From Chryseobacterium antibioticum (GTDB lineage: Bacteria > Bacteroidota > Bacteroidia > Flavobacteriales > Weeksellaceae): a stretch of DNA of 64,000 nucleotides. Shown here in pieces: positions 45,670 through 55,437 of this stretch. Position numbers and translations under genes: made by a program. The stretch's first letter is position 1. Each line of letters starts with the position of its first letter. A model generated the notes under the pieces. It searched no databases, was not told the origin of the DNA, and worked only from the letters and a program-made list of their open reading frames with translations. The DNA is taken from positions 60,726 through 124,725 of the forward strand of contig NZ_JABBGI010000016.1 in assembly GCF_012927325.1 (NCBI RefSeq). The letters run 5' to 3'.

Positions 45670-46554
45670 ATGAAAAATAAAATAATTGGTATCCGGATTT
45701 ACAAGATGATAGTATCTATGTTCCTTTTGGTAAGCAGCTTTACGTTTGCCCAGTTCAATACATTGATGCCTGCCCGGCCCCAAAAGCCCGAAAGTCAAGC
45801 TCGTATTGAAACAACAAAAGAAGAAGATTCTCCGGAGCAAAAAAAAGGGAAAAACTTCTGGAAGAAAATCTTCAATACGACGACAAAGTCGGATTTAAAA
45901 AATGAATTGGATTCTTTAAAAATACTGGTAAAAGAGTACAGCCATGCCAACAATTCCAGAAAAGAAAGCTTTCAAAAAATGAAAGATTCTTTACTATTGG
46001 CTACTAAACTTAGAGCTGAACAGAAAAAGGATCTTTTAAAAAATCAAAGTTCTCAGGCTTTACATGATTTTGTGGAAGAGCCTAAAGATTCTTTATCAAA
46101 AATTGTAATGCCTCTGGCGGGTAAAATGACGGTCACATCTCCCTACGGGACACGACTTCATCCCATTTTTGGGACGAAGAAAATGCACAGCGGTATTGAC
46201 CTGAAAGCGTATTATGACAATGTACACTCCGTCATGGACGGAATCGTAACCGCAGCGGGCTGGGATGCTCATGGCGGGGGCAACTATATTAAAATACGGC
46301 ACTTTAATCGTTTTGAAACCGCCTACTTGCATCTTTCGGAGATTTATTATCGGACCGGAGAGTTCGTGAAAGCTGGATTTATCGTTGGAAGAAGTGGAAA
46401 TACCGGAAATTCTACAGGGCCTCACCTGCATTTTTCGGTGAAAGAATTCGGACAAAGAATTAACCCCGCTCATTTTTTAAATGATTTAATAAGAGCTACT
46501 CACCTCATGGCAACCTACCATAATACCGGTACAGCCTCATACAAACCCTACTAA
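45670..46554 (+). CDS. M23-family peptidoglycan peptidase
   Basis: A 294-residue protein with a signal peptide (LLVSSFTFAQ), a charged linker and a C-terminal M23 (LytM) domain. Zinc ligands are visible in HSGIDL (His173, Asp177) and HLHF (near residues 252-255), with TSPYGTRLHPIFG and GRSGNTGNSTGPH as flanking motifs. It likely opens the cell wall locally for assembly of the transfer channel. It starts 5 bases after the coupling protein. Confidence 0.85.
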   Translation: MKNKIIGIRIYKMIVSMFLLVSSFTFAQFNTLMPARPQKPESQARIETTKEEDSPEQKKGKNFWKKIFNTTTKSDLKNELDSLKILVKEYSHANNSRKESFQKMKDSLLLATKLRAEQKKDLLKNQSSQALHDFVEEPKDSLSKIVMPLAGKMTVTSPYGTRLHPIFGTKKMHSGIDLKAYYDNVHSVMDGIVTAAGWDAHGGGNYIKIRHFNRFETAYLHLSEIYYRTGEFVKAGFIVGRSGNTGNSTGPHLHFSVKEFGQRINPAHFLNDLIRATHLMATYHNTGTASYKPY

Positions 46555-46565
46555 ATAAATTAAAA

Positions 46566-47270
46566 ATGAAAAACAGCAATTTACCCACAGACGAACTGAA
46601 AAAATATGGAATTATTGGTGAAGACCACACATTTTCCAAAAAGCTAAGTGCAGAAGATATTCAGAAATTCTTACAAGGATACACCATTGTCGCTGACAAC
46701 GATAAGAACAGGGCAACATTTCAGCTTACCGATAACAATACCCAACTGAAAGTTATCTTCTTAGAAAGGGATAAAAGCCTACCGGAAATCCTTAAAAACA
46801 GTGAAAAGAGAATCGAATATTCTGATATAATGGAATTCTCAAATAAATTGCCACCGGCGCTTCCGGCGCTGGAAAAGAAAGCCTTTATTTTCGATCAGGA
46901 AACCGGCAAAGTAGCCGAGTTTGATTTCATCAGGCATACAACGGGGTTGACTGCTATTATTGCTGATCTAAGAGATGCAACTGAAACTGGGCGATATAAA
47001 ATTGAATTGCAAAAATTGAAAAGTTTTCTTCAGGATAAAATCGACCAATATCCGGAGATAGCTAAAGAAATTACCAGTGATTTGAATATTATCTCTAAAG
47101 AGATAGGTACAGTTGATGGAATTCTTGCCAGGCAGCATAATAATTCTCAAAAACAGGAAGAATCTGATATCCAGTTAAATATAAACGACCCGGATCTCTA
47201 TCAGGAAGCCAACCGGATGAGAGAAGAAGAGGAGCTGGAGCAAGAAGAAAAACGAAGGTTTAGAAGATAA
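46566..47270 (+). CDS. Hypothetical conjugation-region protein
   Basis: A 234-residue soluble, charged protein. The N-terminal ELKKYGIIGEDHTFSKKL and FLQGYTIVADND segments resemble accessory proteins that recur in Bacteroidetes mobile elements (DUF3945/DUF4099-like type), but I cannot confirm the family. The C-terminus is an E/R-rich coil. Same operon direction, 12 bases after the M23 gene. Its role is unknown; such proteins often accompany TOPRIM or helicase genes. Confidence 0.45.
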   Translation: MKNSNLPTDELKKYGIIGEDHTFSKKLSAEDIQKFLQGYTIVADNDKNRATFQLTDNNTQLKVIFLERDKSLPEILKNSEKRIEYSDIMEFSNKLPPALPALEKKAFIFDQETGKVAEFDFIRHTTGLTAIIADLRDATETGRYKIELQKLKSFLQDKIDQYPEIAKEITSDLNIISKEIGTVDGILARQHNNSQKQEESDIQLNINDPDLYQEANRMREEEELEQEEKRRFRR

Positions 47271-47339
47271 ATCCTATGGATCAATTTAATACACCTGTCT
47301 CAGCACAAAGTATAAATAACCTCAAAGTAAAATTTAAAA

Positions 47340-49313
47340 ATGGATTTATTTGAAGATTATGAGCTCCTTCCGGAAGAATTGAAGGCTGTCTGCGATAAAT
47401 GGCAGGAAAAAGAAGAACATGGGGGACTTGGATATAATGATTGTAAAAATTTTCAGAAAGAATGTGAAGCTATCGGCTATACGTTTGATTACGGACTGGA
47501 TGCAGTACCTATTGATTTACGCCCCATTGGATTAGAACAGCAATTACAAGACCATACCACTAACAATCAAGATCCAGACATTATGGGAACAACAAATGAT
47601 CTAAACTGGTATGATAAGAATATTACTCCGAGAACCCGGGCTTATAAAGATTTTGTAAAAGAAAAAGAAAATATACCGCCTGAACATTTTTTTCAGGATG
47701 GCGAAAGAATCTTTACGGCAAGAGAAATCAAGTTTTTAGAGATTCTTGAGTATAAAAATTCTAAAAACAAAATGAATGTTTCTTATCCCGAAAGTAGAGA
47801 ATCAGAACCCAGTAAAGAAAAAATGAAAGATATCAGGAATGAATTTATTAAGGATAATCTAAGTTTTGATCCCAGTGTCCGAAATAATGTTATGCAAGAG
47901 AACTTAGGTATTACAGAGAACAGAGAATCAAAGCTTGATGAACTCAAGGATATGCTTACTCAATATTATGAAAATGAGCAGGAAAGTATGTTTGATTTTA
48001 CCCATCCGAAATCTATTAAAACGTTGGAACTGGCATTATTTCTTCAAAATGCAGATGAACGATTAAAGAAAGAAGTTCTGACATACATTTTTACAGAACC
48101 GCCACTACAGCCTGATTTTTACGACTTCAGGGATGATTCTTATGATAGGGGAGAATCTTCTTATGAGAAAGCAAAGGAATCCTATAAGTTAAAGATAGAA
48201 AAATATAATCTTTTTTTAGAAAATGCTTATTCAGTTTTTGATCAGTATAATTTTGATATTCATATGATCCATGAATCCAATGTCGAAAGAGCACCGGATG
48301 CATTCAAAGTCTTACTGTATGACCTTTCAACTCAATTTTCTGCTAAAACTAAAGTAATAACTGAAACCATTAGTACAGATCAGTCTGCAATTCATGTTAA
48401 AAGCGACCGGAAACAGATTACTGAAGAAATACAGGCTCTTCACACAGAACGAAATTATGAATTATTAGCAGATAATTTTTCCACAGCAAAAAAAATAGAG
48501 CTCAAGATAAATAGTCTTGAAAATCAAATTACAAATCGTAACAATCAAAATCCCAACATTATGGAAACAACAAAAGAATTCGATCAGGTTCAATACCTAA
48601 AAGACCAGTTAAAATACCTTGGTTTTGGAGAAGATGAAAAGCTTCACAAAGATCTGGAAAAAGGTATTAAGTCTACCAAACCGCAGTTTGAAATCAAGAC
48701 GTACTCCGACAAAGCACTGTCCGGAAATACGGTAGACTTTATTTTAAAATTCAATAAAAGCGAAAATGGAGGTGTTTTTTTTAATTCTTACCAAGCAACG
48801 CTGAAAAATGAAAAAAACGAAAGTTTTTCCCACAATTTTTATGTCAGCAAAGAAAGCACCTTTACCGCTAAAGAGGCTGTCAATCTTCTGGAAGGGCGCA
48901 GTGTTAAGATTGAATTTCACAATCCGAAAACAGAACAGATGGAACCTGCCTTTGTTAAGCTCGATTTCAAAGAGCCTAAAACCGAAAAAGGAAATTATAA
49001 TTTCCAGAATTTTTATAAAAACTACGGTATTGATACCGCTGAAATTGTAGAAAAATCCAATTTAGTATTTGCTCAGCCTGAATATAAGGAGAATACGATA
49101 AAATCTTTGGAAAAAGGAAATATCGTGAAAGTGAAATTTGAGATGGAAGACGGGGTCATAGAAGGCAAAGCAGTGCTGAACCCTCAATACAAAAATCTTA
49201 ACCTGTATGATATGGATATGAACAGGATCAATACCAATAAGCCTTTACAGGGTTTGGAAAATGACAGAGAGCATGAGAAAGGCAATGTGAAAGAGCAAAG
49301 TATTAAACGATAA
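47340..49313 (+). CDS. Large accessory protein of the conjugative element (DUF3945-like C-terminus)
   Basis: A 657-residue protein. Residues 1-60 contain a domain frequent in Bacteroidetes elements (ELKAVCDKW, CEAIGYTFDYGLDAVPIDL). A charged helical middle follows, and from about residue 408 a second block begins with METTKEFDQVQYLKDQLKYL, continues through a beta-rich part and ends with GKAVLNPQYKNLNLYDMD, like DUF3945 proteins. A near-repeat NNQDPDIMGTT (about residues 76-86) and NNQNPNIMETT (about 400-410) precedes each half, suggesting fusion of two formerly separate proteins. Function unknown; probably cytosolic. A terminator follows. Confidence 0.5.
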   Translation: MDLFEDYELLPEELKAVCDKWQEKEEHGGLGYNDCKNFQKECEAIGYTFDYGLDAVPIDLRPIGLEQQLQDHTTNNQDPDIMGTTNDLNWYDKNITPRTRAYKDFVKEKENIPPEHFFQDGERIFTAREIKFLEILEYKNSKNKMNVSYPESRESEPSKEKMKDIRNEFIKDNLSFDPSVRNNVMQENLGITENRESKLDELKDMLTQYYENEQESMFDFTHPKSIKTLELALFLQNADERLKKEVLTYIFTEPPLQPDFYDFRDDSYDRGESSYEKAKESYKLKIEKYNLFLENAYSVFDQYNFDIHMIHESNVERAPDAFKVLLYDLSTQFSAKTKVITETISTDQSAIHVKSDRKQITEEIQALHTERNYELLADNFSTAKKIELKINSLENQITNRNNQNPNIMETTKEFDQVQYLKDQLKYLGFGEDEKLHKDLEKGIKSTKPQFEIKTYSDKALSGNTVDFILKFNKSENGGVFFNSYQATLKNEKNESFSHNFYVSKESTFTAKEAVNLLEGRSVKIEFHNPKTEQMEPAFVKLDFKEPKTEKGNYNFQNFYKNYGIDTAEIVEKSNLVFAQPEYKENTIKSLEKGNIVKVKFEMEDGVIEGKAVLNPQYKNLNLYDMDMNRINTNKPLQGLENDREHEKGNVKEQSIKR

Positions 49314-49335
49314 AATTATACCTATTCATTATCCG

Positions 49336-49372
49336 AAAGCGGTAAGTCTGATAATGATTTGCCGCTTTTTTA
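49336..49372 (+). terminator. Rho-independent terminator
   Basis: AAAGCGGTAA at 49336-49345 pairs with TTGCCGCTTT at 49359-49368 (one mismatch), followed by a T run. It lies 23 bases after the stop of the 47340-49313 gene and separates the main transfer operon from the lipoprotein and helicase genes. Confidence 0.75.
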
Positions 49373-49384
49373 AAATCTATCCAT

Positions 49385-50065
49385 ATGAAAATAAATCTAA
49401 TACTGCCATACCTGCTTTTTCTTTTCATCGCCAGTTCCTGCCATAAAGAAATCAAATCTGAGAAAGGTGGAATTGATTTGATTTCCAACATCTATTTTGA
49501 TGCATCCAAAGGACTGGATGAAATGCAGAGTTTTCACGTATCGAAAATAAGTTATTCTCACGATCAGCTTATAGAACAGGTTCCTGATCATTTATTTCCC
49601 GAGATTAATAAACAGGTGTATTACATCAGGGATTCACTCTGTTATCCTATTGACCCGATGGAGCGTAATCTCATCTTTTCTGATCTTTCCAGGAAACAAC
49701 GGCCTTTATTGGTATGGAATAAGAAAGAAGGGGCTGTGTTTTCAAAAGAATGGATTCCCAACTACAGGAACAGGAGAAATCTGTCCGACACGGTATTATT
49801 CCATAAGAAATACAAACGCTTTGAGATCAATTCTCCCTGGACGTATACAAGATTCTATATGTATCCAACAGATACCATTTTACCTTATTCACTGTACAGA
49901 CATGCTGAGAATGACTATCACGGACGGTTGGAACGTATTGATTCCTACAATAAAAAGGATGACGTTTTTGTAACGCTCCAATTACTGCCCAGAAAAAACT
50001 GGGATAATGCTGCCAAAGAACTATTTGAATTTAATCATTTTGTAAAAATCCGAGAAAGTGAATGA
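49385..50065 (+). CDS. Lipoprotein of unknown function
   Basis: A 226-residue protein with a lipoprotein signal peptide: hydrophobic stretch and the lipobox IASSC with Cys19 as the lipidation site. The mature part is rich in aromatic and charged residues and has no domain I recognise. Its end overlaps the GTG start of the next gene by 8 bases. Lipoproteins at this place may act in surface exclusion or entry, which is inference from position. Confidence 0.6.
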   Translation: MKINLILPYLLFLFIASSCHKEIKSEKGGIDLISNIYFDASKGLDEMQSFHVSKISYSHDQLIEQVPDHLFPEINKQVYYIRDSLCYPIDPMERNLIFSDLSRKQRPLLVWNKKEGAVFSKEWIPNYRNRRNLSDTVLFHKKYKRFEINSPWTYTRFYMYPTDTILPYSLYRHAENDYHGRLERIDSYNKKDDVFVTLQLLPRKNWDNAAKELFEFNHFVKIRESE

Positions 50066-53000
50066 AAATCAGCTAGCATATAACGTCGATGATATTTCTG
50101 TAATAGGAGGGAATAAAAATGAACTGATTGTTTTTAACAGCAGTAAGGACAGGAACTCATTTTTAGACCTTTTGAAATTAAATCAGCAAAGCAATAACAG
50201 AACCCTTGTTGCCCTTCATTCCGCTACAAATACTAAAAAATTTATTAACAGGTATCAGAACTATGAGGGTAAAATATTTCTTTGTCTGGATGGAGACAGA
50301 ACGGGAAATATGATGACACTGAAAATCCTTACTGAATTGAATGAGACAAATATTAAGGACATCCGTCCCTTATATGGAATTTCAGAAAGTGGCAATCAAA
50401 ACCTGAGTGAGTATTTAGAAAACAAACTAGGTCTTCAAAATAAAAATACTATTTTAGTTGAACCAAAAAATTCAGAAGATGCAAACCTTACTATTAAACG
50501 AAACGGAATTCCCAACACTCAGCATGTGGGATTCGAACTTTCTGAACGAAATTCTGGAAAGCCTCTCCAAAGCAGCCAATCCGGGCAAAACGGAAATCAC
50601 CCGGGAGGACAAGCTATGGGCAGCAACCATGCTGGAAATGGATTTGAAGGCACAAAGTGGAGCGATTTGGGAAGCGGAACAAGAGGAAGATCCACAGACG
50701 GAGCACAACCGCAAAATGATGAAAACAATGAAGGAAGAAAACATTCCGTGGGCGGAATCGTATCCGGGAGAGCTTTATCCAATAGATCAGGATTAGATTT
50801 ATCCCATAAAAATAATGAGGATGTAGACATTCTCATTTCAAAATATAGAGGTCAGAAGCTGACTAATGAGCAAGTTGCGGAAGTTGTTTCCGCAGCTTGC
50901 TTTGTTTCAAGGAACCACAAAATTTCTCTAAATGAAAATCTTAACCTCACAGATGAGCTGAAAGATATTTGCAGTCAGTTCAAAAGCGGTGGAACAGAGA
51001 AAGAAGGCAGAGGAATTTTAGATGAATACTATACCGACTCAAGGATTGTAGAAGCCATCCGCAATTTAGTTAAAGACCGGTTTAAAAACCGGCAGGAAAT
51101 TTCGGCATTGGAACCCAGTGTTGGAACAGGAAATTTTCTCTTTGCTGCAAAACAGCTTGGAATAAAAACTAACATTACGGCTTTTGAAATCAACGAGACC
51201 ACAGCAAAAATTGCAAAAATCCTTCATACTGAAGCTGATATCCACATTCGCTCCTTTGAAACTGAATTTATTGATGAGAAAGGTCATAAAAAAGAATTTT
51301 CTGAAAAATATGACTTAGTTATTGGTAATCCACCTTACGGAGAACATCGGGGATTGTATAAAGGTTTGGGAGAAGAGCCGAAAATCTCAAAATATGAAGA
51401 TTATTTTGTCAAACGCTCTTTAGATTCTTTAAAGCCCGGTGGCATTTTGGCTATGGTACTCCCTTCGGGTTGGCTAAACCGTCAAAACCAATTGAAAAAT
51501 GCAGGATTGATAGAGGGGTTCCGTTTGCCCAGCGGTGCTTTTGCAGGAACCGGGATTGGTACGGATATTATTATTCTAAGAAAAGACCCTCAGAAAATTT
51601 CCACGGATATTTCCAACTATTTTGAAATTAATCCTGAAAAAATTCTGGGTGAAACTCGGCAGAAAACCAACCGTTTCGGGCGCCAGGAAAACTATGTCCA
51701 CGGAAACTTAGAGGAGGCTTTATTAAAAATAGAACAGCTGAAGGGCAAAAAGGAAACCGAAAGAATCGGGAATCTTTTTGAAGATTTATTCCTGGAAGCT
51801 GAAGAAGAACCAAAAATCACCTCAAAAAATAAGGATTCGGAGGCTCAATCGGAAAGAATTACAGATACTGGTGAGATAAATCTTACTGAAGTTCAGGAAA
51901 AGGTTGAACAGGTACTCTCATCGCTCAATGCTGTAAAATTCAAATCTCCGGCCATTATCAAGGAGATTGAGAAGTACTCGAAAATTCAATCCCAAATCGG
52001 AAGCGAGCCAAAGAAGTTCGATCAAAACCGAATTGATGAAATTCTACAAAAAGCCGAGAAAATCCTTCAGTCCCAAAATGCAAAAAATACAGAGTATAGA
52101 ATTCAGACCAAACCGGAGCTTAAAAAAGGTGTTCTGAAATATCAATTCCTTAAATCCGATGAAATCGTAAATGCTTCGCTTCAAAACAACTCTGAGCTTT
52201 CTAAGGAGCAGATTGAGGCTTTTAGAGATACAAATTACGAAGGAGTTTTAAATAAAAATGGTAAACATCATCAATACGCCAATTTTATTAACGGAAAATG
52301 GGTGCATGACTTTTATTATGCTGAAGGGAATATTTATGCAAAATTAGAGCAATTAGAAATTGATTTTAAAGCTTCTTTTTCGGAAAGATATTCCGAAACT
52401 CAGTATTCAAAACAAAAAGCCTTATTAGAAAGTGTTTTGCCCAAGCCAAAATCTCTTGATGAAATTTTCATCAGTCCCAATCACGAATTTATACACCAAT
52501 TTGGGTTAGGCTATGTAGAAAAAGAACATTGGAATTCTAATTCAAGACAAATAGAAACCGTAATGGTATCCTACAATCTTGCTGAAAAGTTTAAAGATTT
52601 TGTCGGAACACTATCCAGTGAGGCTTTTGCCGGTTCTTCAGCATGGGAAGTACGAAGTTTTGTAGATAATGAAACCGTTACAGGTAGCGATAAAGAAAGA
52701 AATGCTCTCGTCCGTGAAAGGAGAAAAGCCGCTGCTAACGATCTGTTTTATAAATTTTTGAGAGAAGAATTATCGGATGAGCTAAGGGAACGTTTTGTAA
52801 AAGACTTTAACAGGAACTATAATAATATCTATGTTCCGGATTATTCCAAATTCCCTCTTTTTTCTAAAATTCATTTCAATTTCAAAGGAAGAGAGTTGAA
52901 ATTAACCGAGGTTCAGAAAGCAGGAATCGGGAGGCAAACTACAAAAGGGGTTGGATTATTGGCTCATGAAGTAGGCTTTGGGAAGACTTTATCAGGAATC

Positions 53001-55217
53001 CTATCCATTCATGAGGCAATGGAACGTGGAAATGCAAAAAGACCTTTAATTGTTGTTCCCAACGACAGTATTCTCAAACAATGGGTGGAAACGATTTTTG
53101 AAACCATTCCTCATGCAAAAATGAATGTACTGGGAAATCTCGGCAAAGATTATGATCTCTCAAAGTTTGATAACAAGGACGGAGAGATTACCATAGTTAC
53201 CTATGAAGGCTTCAATAATATTGGCTTTTCCGAAAATATTACCCAGGAGCTGGCTTCCAGATTTTCTTATATTTCAGAAAGTGAACTGAAAAGTGTTAAC
53301 TCCATTAGCGAAAGGGATTTTCAGAAAGAACTGGAGAAAGAAAAAGAGATGGAGGGAAAAATGAAGCGTGGTAAAATTTATGATTGGGAAGATTTTGGAT
53401 TTGATCATCTCACTTATGATGAAGTACATAATGCCAATCATATCGTCGGAAAGGTTAGAGTAGAAGACCGTAGATTTGCTTCTGATTTCAGGAGCCAAAA
53501 CCAGCAGACGTCAAAACTGGGAATCAATACCTGGATGGCAGCACAATACATTCAGGATAAGAATGATGGCAGGAATGTGACATTGCTTTCCGCTACACCT
53601 TTCACCAATAAGCCTTTGGAATATTATTCGATTTTATCCCTGATTGCAAATAAGAGACTAGAAGAGTCCGGCTACTTCAATGTCAATACATTTTTTGAAA
53701 CCTTTATGGAAGCGGATAATGACATGGAAATTGATGCCAAAGGTGACGTGAAATTCAAAGCCAATGTCCGGAGGTTTAAGAATAATTCTTTGTTTCAGCA
53801 ATTGCTTTCTGAATTCATTGATATCAAAGGAGAAGAAGACAATCCCGAGCTGAAGCGACCTAATAAAATAAACAAAGAATATAAAATTGAACAAAATGAT
53901 CTGACGAAAGAGCAATATGATTTACTCAATGAAAATTTTAGTGAAACAGAGAAAGGAGCTATCCTTACCCATATTCTCAATGCCCGGTTGATTGCTATTT
54001 CTCCATATCTGTCGATTTATTATGATGGAGAAGAACCTTCTATACAGGAATTTATAGAGAACTCTCCGAAGCTGAAACAGACGATGAATCTGATTAGGCA
54101 GAATAGAAAAGATATTCCGGATTCAGGACAAATTATTTATTCAGAATTAGCCGTTGCAAAATTTCCAAAGCTGAAAGAATATCTTGTACGGGAAGTTGGC
54201 TATAATCCCGAAGAAATTGGGATTATTACCGGAGCGATAAGTAAACCCAATAGGTTAAAGATCCAGGATGATTTCAATTCCGGAAAAATAAAAGTAATCA
54301 TCGGTAGTGAAGCCATTCAGGAAGGCATGAATCTTCAGGAAAATACAACCGATCTGTATCTCCTTTCTTTACCCTATAATTTTACTTCTTTACGACAGGT
54401 GGAAGGACGAATATGGAGACAGGGGAACAAAAATGAAAATGTTCGTGTCAATTTTATGTTGACCAATGACAGTATTGATGTTTTTATGCTTCAAAAATTG
54501 CAGGCTAAACAAGCAAGATATTTAGAAGCCATGAAAAAAGGAGCTGATGTTTTGGATGTTTCTGACATCAGTACCCAGGAATTAAAAACTGCTATTATTA
54601 CCAATCCGGAAACAAGAGCCAATATTGAGATTGAGCTTATGAAAAAACGAATTGAAAATGAGAAAAATAAACATCTTGCGGATAGTGCCTTTGTATTAAG
54701 GAAATATGAGGATTTTATCAAAGTTCAGGAGGGCGTTACCAAAGCAGAATACAGTTATAACAGGATTTTAGGATACTCCAAAGAAGAAGGAGAGGACTCA
54801 GAATATTGGAAAAATCAGCTTCCATCTTACCAAAAAACGATTGATCTTGCAAAAGAGGAAGTTCAAAAAGCAATCCAGCATTTAGCTGAAAAAGGGGTCA
54901 ATGTCAAAGAAATTGAACACCAAACTAAAGCTACCGAAGATAAAATTGCAGAACTGGATAAAAAGCTGGAAGAGCTTCCTGAAATAGAAGCAAATTTAAT
55001 ATCTCAATATTCAGAGGAAAAAGCAAAGCAACTGAAAATGAATAAGCTTATAAATTATGTAAAAGAAAGAGCAGATGAAAATTGGACTTTATTTAAGATT
55101 TCAGGGAAATTGGATTCTATAAATAATCTGGAGTTCAAAAATTCTGTTGATGTAATACCATTACCAAGAGAAAACATGAATCTGGAAGATGAATCGACTG
55201 TAGTAAGAAAAAGATAA
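50058..55217 (+). CDS. TOPRIM / N6-adenine methylase / helicase giant protein
   Basis: A 1719-residue protein. The GTG at 50058 is the only sensible start; no early ATG exists. Residues 15-130 form a TOPRIM-like domain (IFLCLDGDRTGNM). Residues about 135-250 are Gly/Ser/Asn-rich and lie over another gene in a different frame. Next come an N6-adenine methylase (EPSVGTGNFLFAAKQLG, then NPPY near residue 423) and a superfamily 2 helicase (HEVGFGKT near 968-975, YDEVHNAN near 1120, and LRQVEGRIWRQGN in the C-terminal lobe). The tail is coiled-coil. Such methylase-helicase giants occur on phages and conjugative elements and may modify incoming DNA against host restriction, as proposed for DarB-like proteins; this role is inference. 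Confidence 0.8.
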   Translation: MNENQLAYNVDDISVIGGNKNELIVFNSSKDRNSFLDLLKLNQQSNNRTLVALHSATNTKKFINRYQNYEGKIFLCLDGDRTGNMMTLKILTELNETNIKDIRPLYGISESGNQNLSEYLENKLGLQNKNTILVEPKNSEDANLTIKRNGIPNTQHVGFELSERNSGKPLQSSQSGQNGNHPGGQAMGSNHAGNGFEGTKWSDLGSGTRGRSTDGAQPQNDENNEGRKHSVGGIVSGRALSNRSGLDLSHKNNEDVDILISKYRGQKLTNEQVAEVVSAACFVSRNHKISLNENLNLTDELKDICSQFKSGGTEKEGRGILDEYYTDSRIVEAIRNLVKDRFKNRQEISALEPSVGTGNFLFAAKQLGIKTNITAFEINETTAKIAKILHTEADIHIRSFETEFIDEKGHKKEFSEKYDLVIGNPPYGEHRGLYKGLGEEPKISKYEDYFVKRSLDSLKPGGILAMVLPSGWLNRQNQLKNAGLIEGFRLPSGAFAGTGIGTDIIILRKDPQKISTDISNYFEINPEKILGETRQKTNRFGRQENYVHGNLEEALLKIEQLKGKKETERIGNLFEDLFLEAEEEPKITSKNKDSEAQSERITDTGEINLTEVQEKVEQVLSSLNAVKFKSPAIIKEIEKYSKIQSQIGSEPKKFDQNRIDEILQKAEKILQSQNAKNTEYRIQTKPELKKGVLKYQFLKSDEIVNASLQNNSELSKEQIEAFRDTNYEGVLNKNGKHHQYANFINGKWVHDFYYAEGNIYAKLEQLEIDFKASFSERYSETQYSKQKALLESVLPKPKSLDEIFISPNHEFIHQFGLGYVEKEHWNSNSRQIETVMVSYNLAEKFKDFVGTLSSEAFAGSSAWEVRSFVDNETVTGSDKERNALVRERRKAAANDLFYKFLREELSDELRERFVKDFNRNYNNIYVPDYSKFPLFSKIHFNFKGRELKLTEVQKAGIGRQTTKGVGLLAHEVGFGKTLSGILSIHEAMERGNAKRPLIVVPNDSILKQWVETIFETIPHAKMNVLGNLGKDYDLSKFDNKDGEITIVTYEGFNNIGFSENITQELASRFSYISESELKSVNSISERDFQKELEKEKEMEGKMKRGKIYDWEDFGFDHLTYDEVHNANHIVGKVRVEDRRFASDFRSQNQQTSKLGINTWMAAQYIQDKNDGRNVTLLSATPFTNKPLEYYSILSLIANKRLEESGYFNVNTFFETFMEADNDMEIDAKGDVKFKANVRRFKNNSLFQQLLSEFIDIKGEEDNPELKRPNKINKEYKIEQNDLTKEQYDLLNENFSETEKGAILTHILNARLIAISPYLSIYYDGEEPSIQEFIENSPKLKQTMNLIRQNRKDIPDSGQIIYSELAVAKFPKLKEYLVREVGYNPEEIGIITGAISKPNRLKIQDDFNSGKIKVIIGSEAIQEGMNLQENTTDLYLLSLPYNFTSLRQVEGRIWRQGNKNENVRVNFMLTNDSIDVFMLQKLQAKQARYLEAMKKGADVLDVSDISTQELKTAIITNPETRANIEIELMKKRIENEKNKHLADSAFVLRKYEDFIKVQEGVTKAEYSYNRILGYSKEEGEDSEYWKNQLPSYQKTIDLAKEEVQKAIQHLAEKGVNVKEIEHQTKATEDKIAELDKKLEELPEIEANLISQYSEEKAKQLKMNKLINYVKERADENWTLFKISGKLDSINNLEFKNSVDVIPLPRENMNLEDESTVVRKR
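50479..50796 (+). CDS. Overlapping small gene inside the methylase-helicase
   Basis: A 105-residue protein in the frame one base after that of the large gene. It matches the free-standing product at 22005-22295: EFP-x-LS-x-W, LNE-x-LE-x-L, EIT-x-x-DK-x-WAATMLEMDL-x-AQ, HNR-x-M and PWAE are shared. In this stretch the small frame is better conserved between the two copies than the large frame, which is low-complexity and even contains a stop in the other copy. The ATG at 50479 is used; a TTG at 50458 is also in frame. Function unknown. Confidence 0.65.
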   Translation: MQTLLLNETEFPTLSMWDSNFLNEILESLSKAANPGKTEITREDKLWAATMLEMDLKAQSGAIWEAEQEEDPQTEHNRKMMKTMKEENIPWAESYPGELYPIDQD

Positions 55218-55384
55218 TGGAAAATATTTAGAGATTCCTTCTTTCCCTTTTTTCCGAGAAATTAATTTTTCAGACGGATTGAGCTTAGCAGAAAGTAAGG
55301 CATGGTTATTTTTATCTCAAATTTATATTGGATGAATTTTTATAAAGAAAATATAACACGTCAAGTTCTGGCGTGGGTGAGGAT

Positions 55385-55392
55385 TAGCTTTG
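55385..55392 (+). promoter_or_regulatory. Possible -7 box of the toxin-like operon
   Basis: TAGCTTTG fits the TAnnTTTG consensus of Bacteroidetes promoters and lies 46 bases before the ATG at 55438. No clear TTG is found at the expected distance upstream, so the call is weak. Confidence 0.3.
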
Positions 55393-55437
55393 CTTTAGAA
55401 ATATTAAAACAAAATATTAATTGCTAAAACACAGCTT

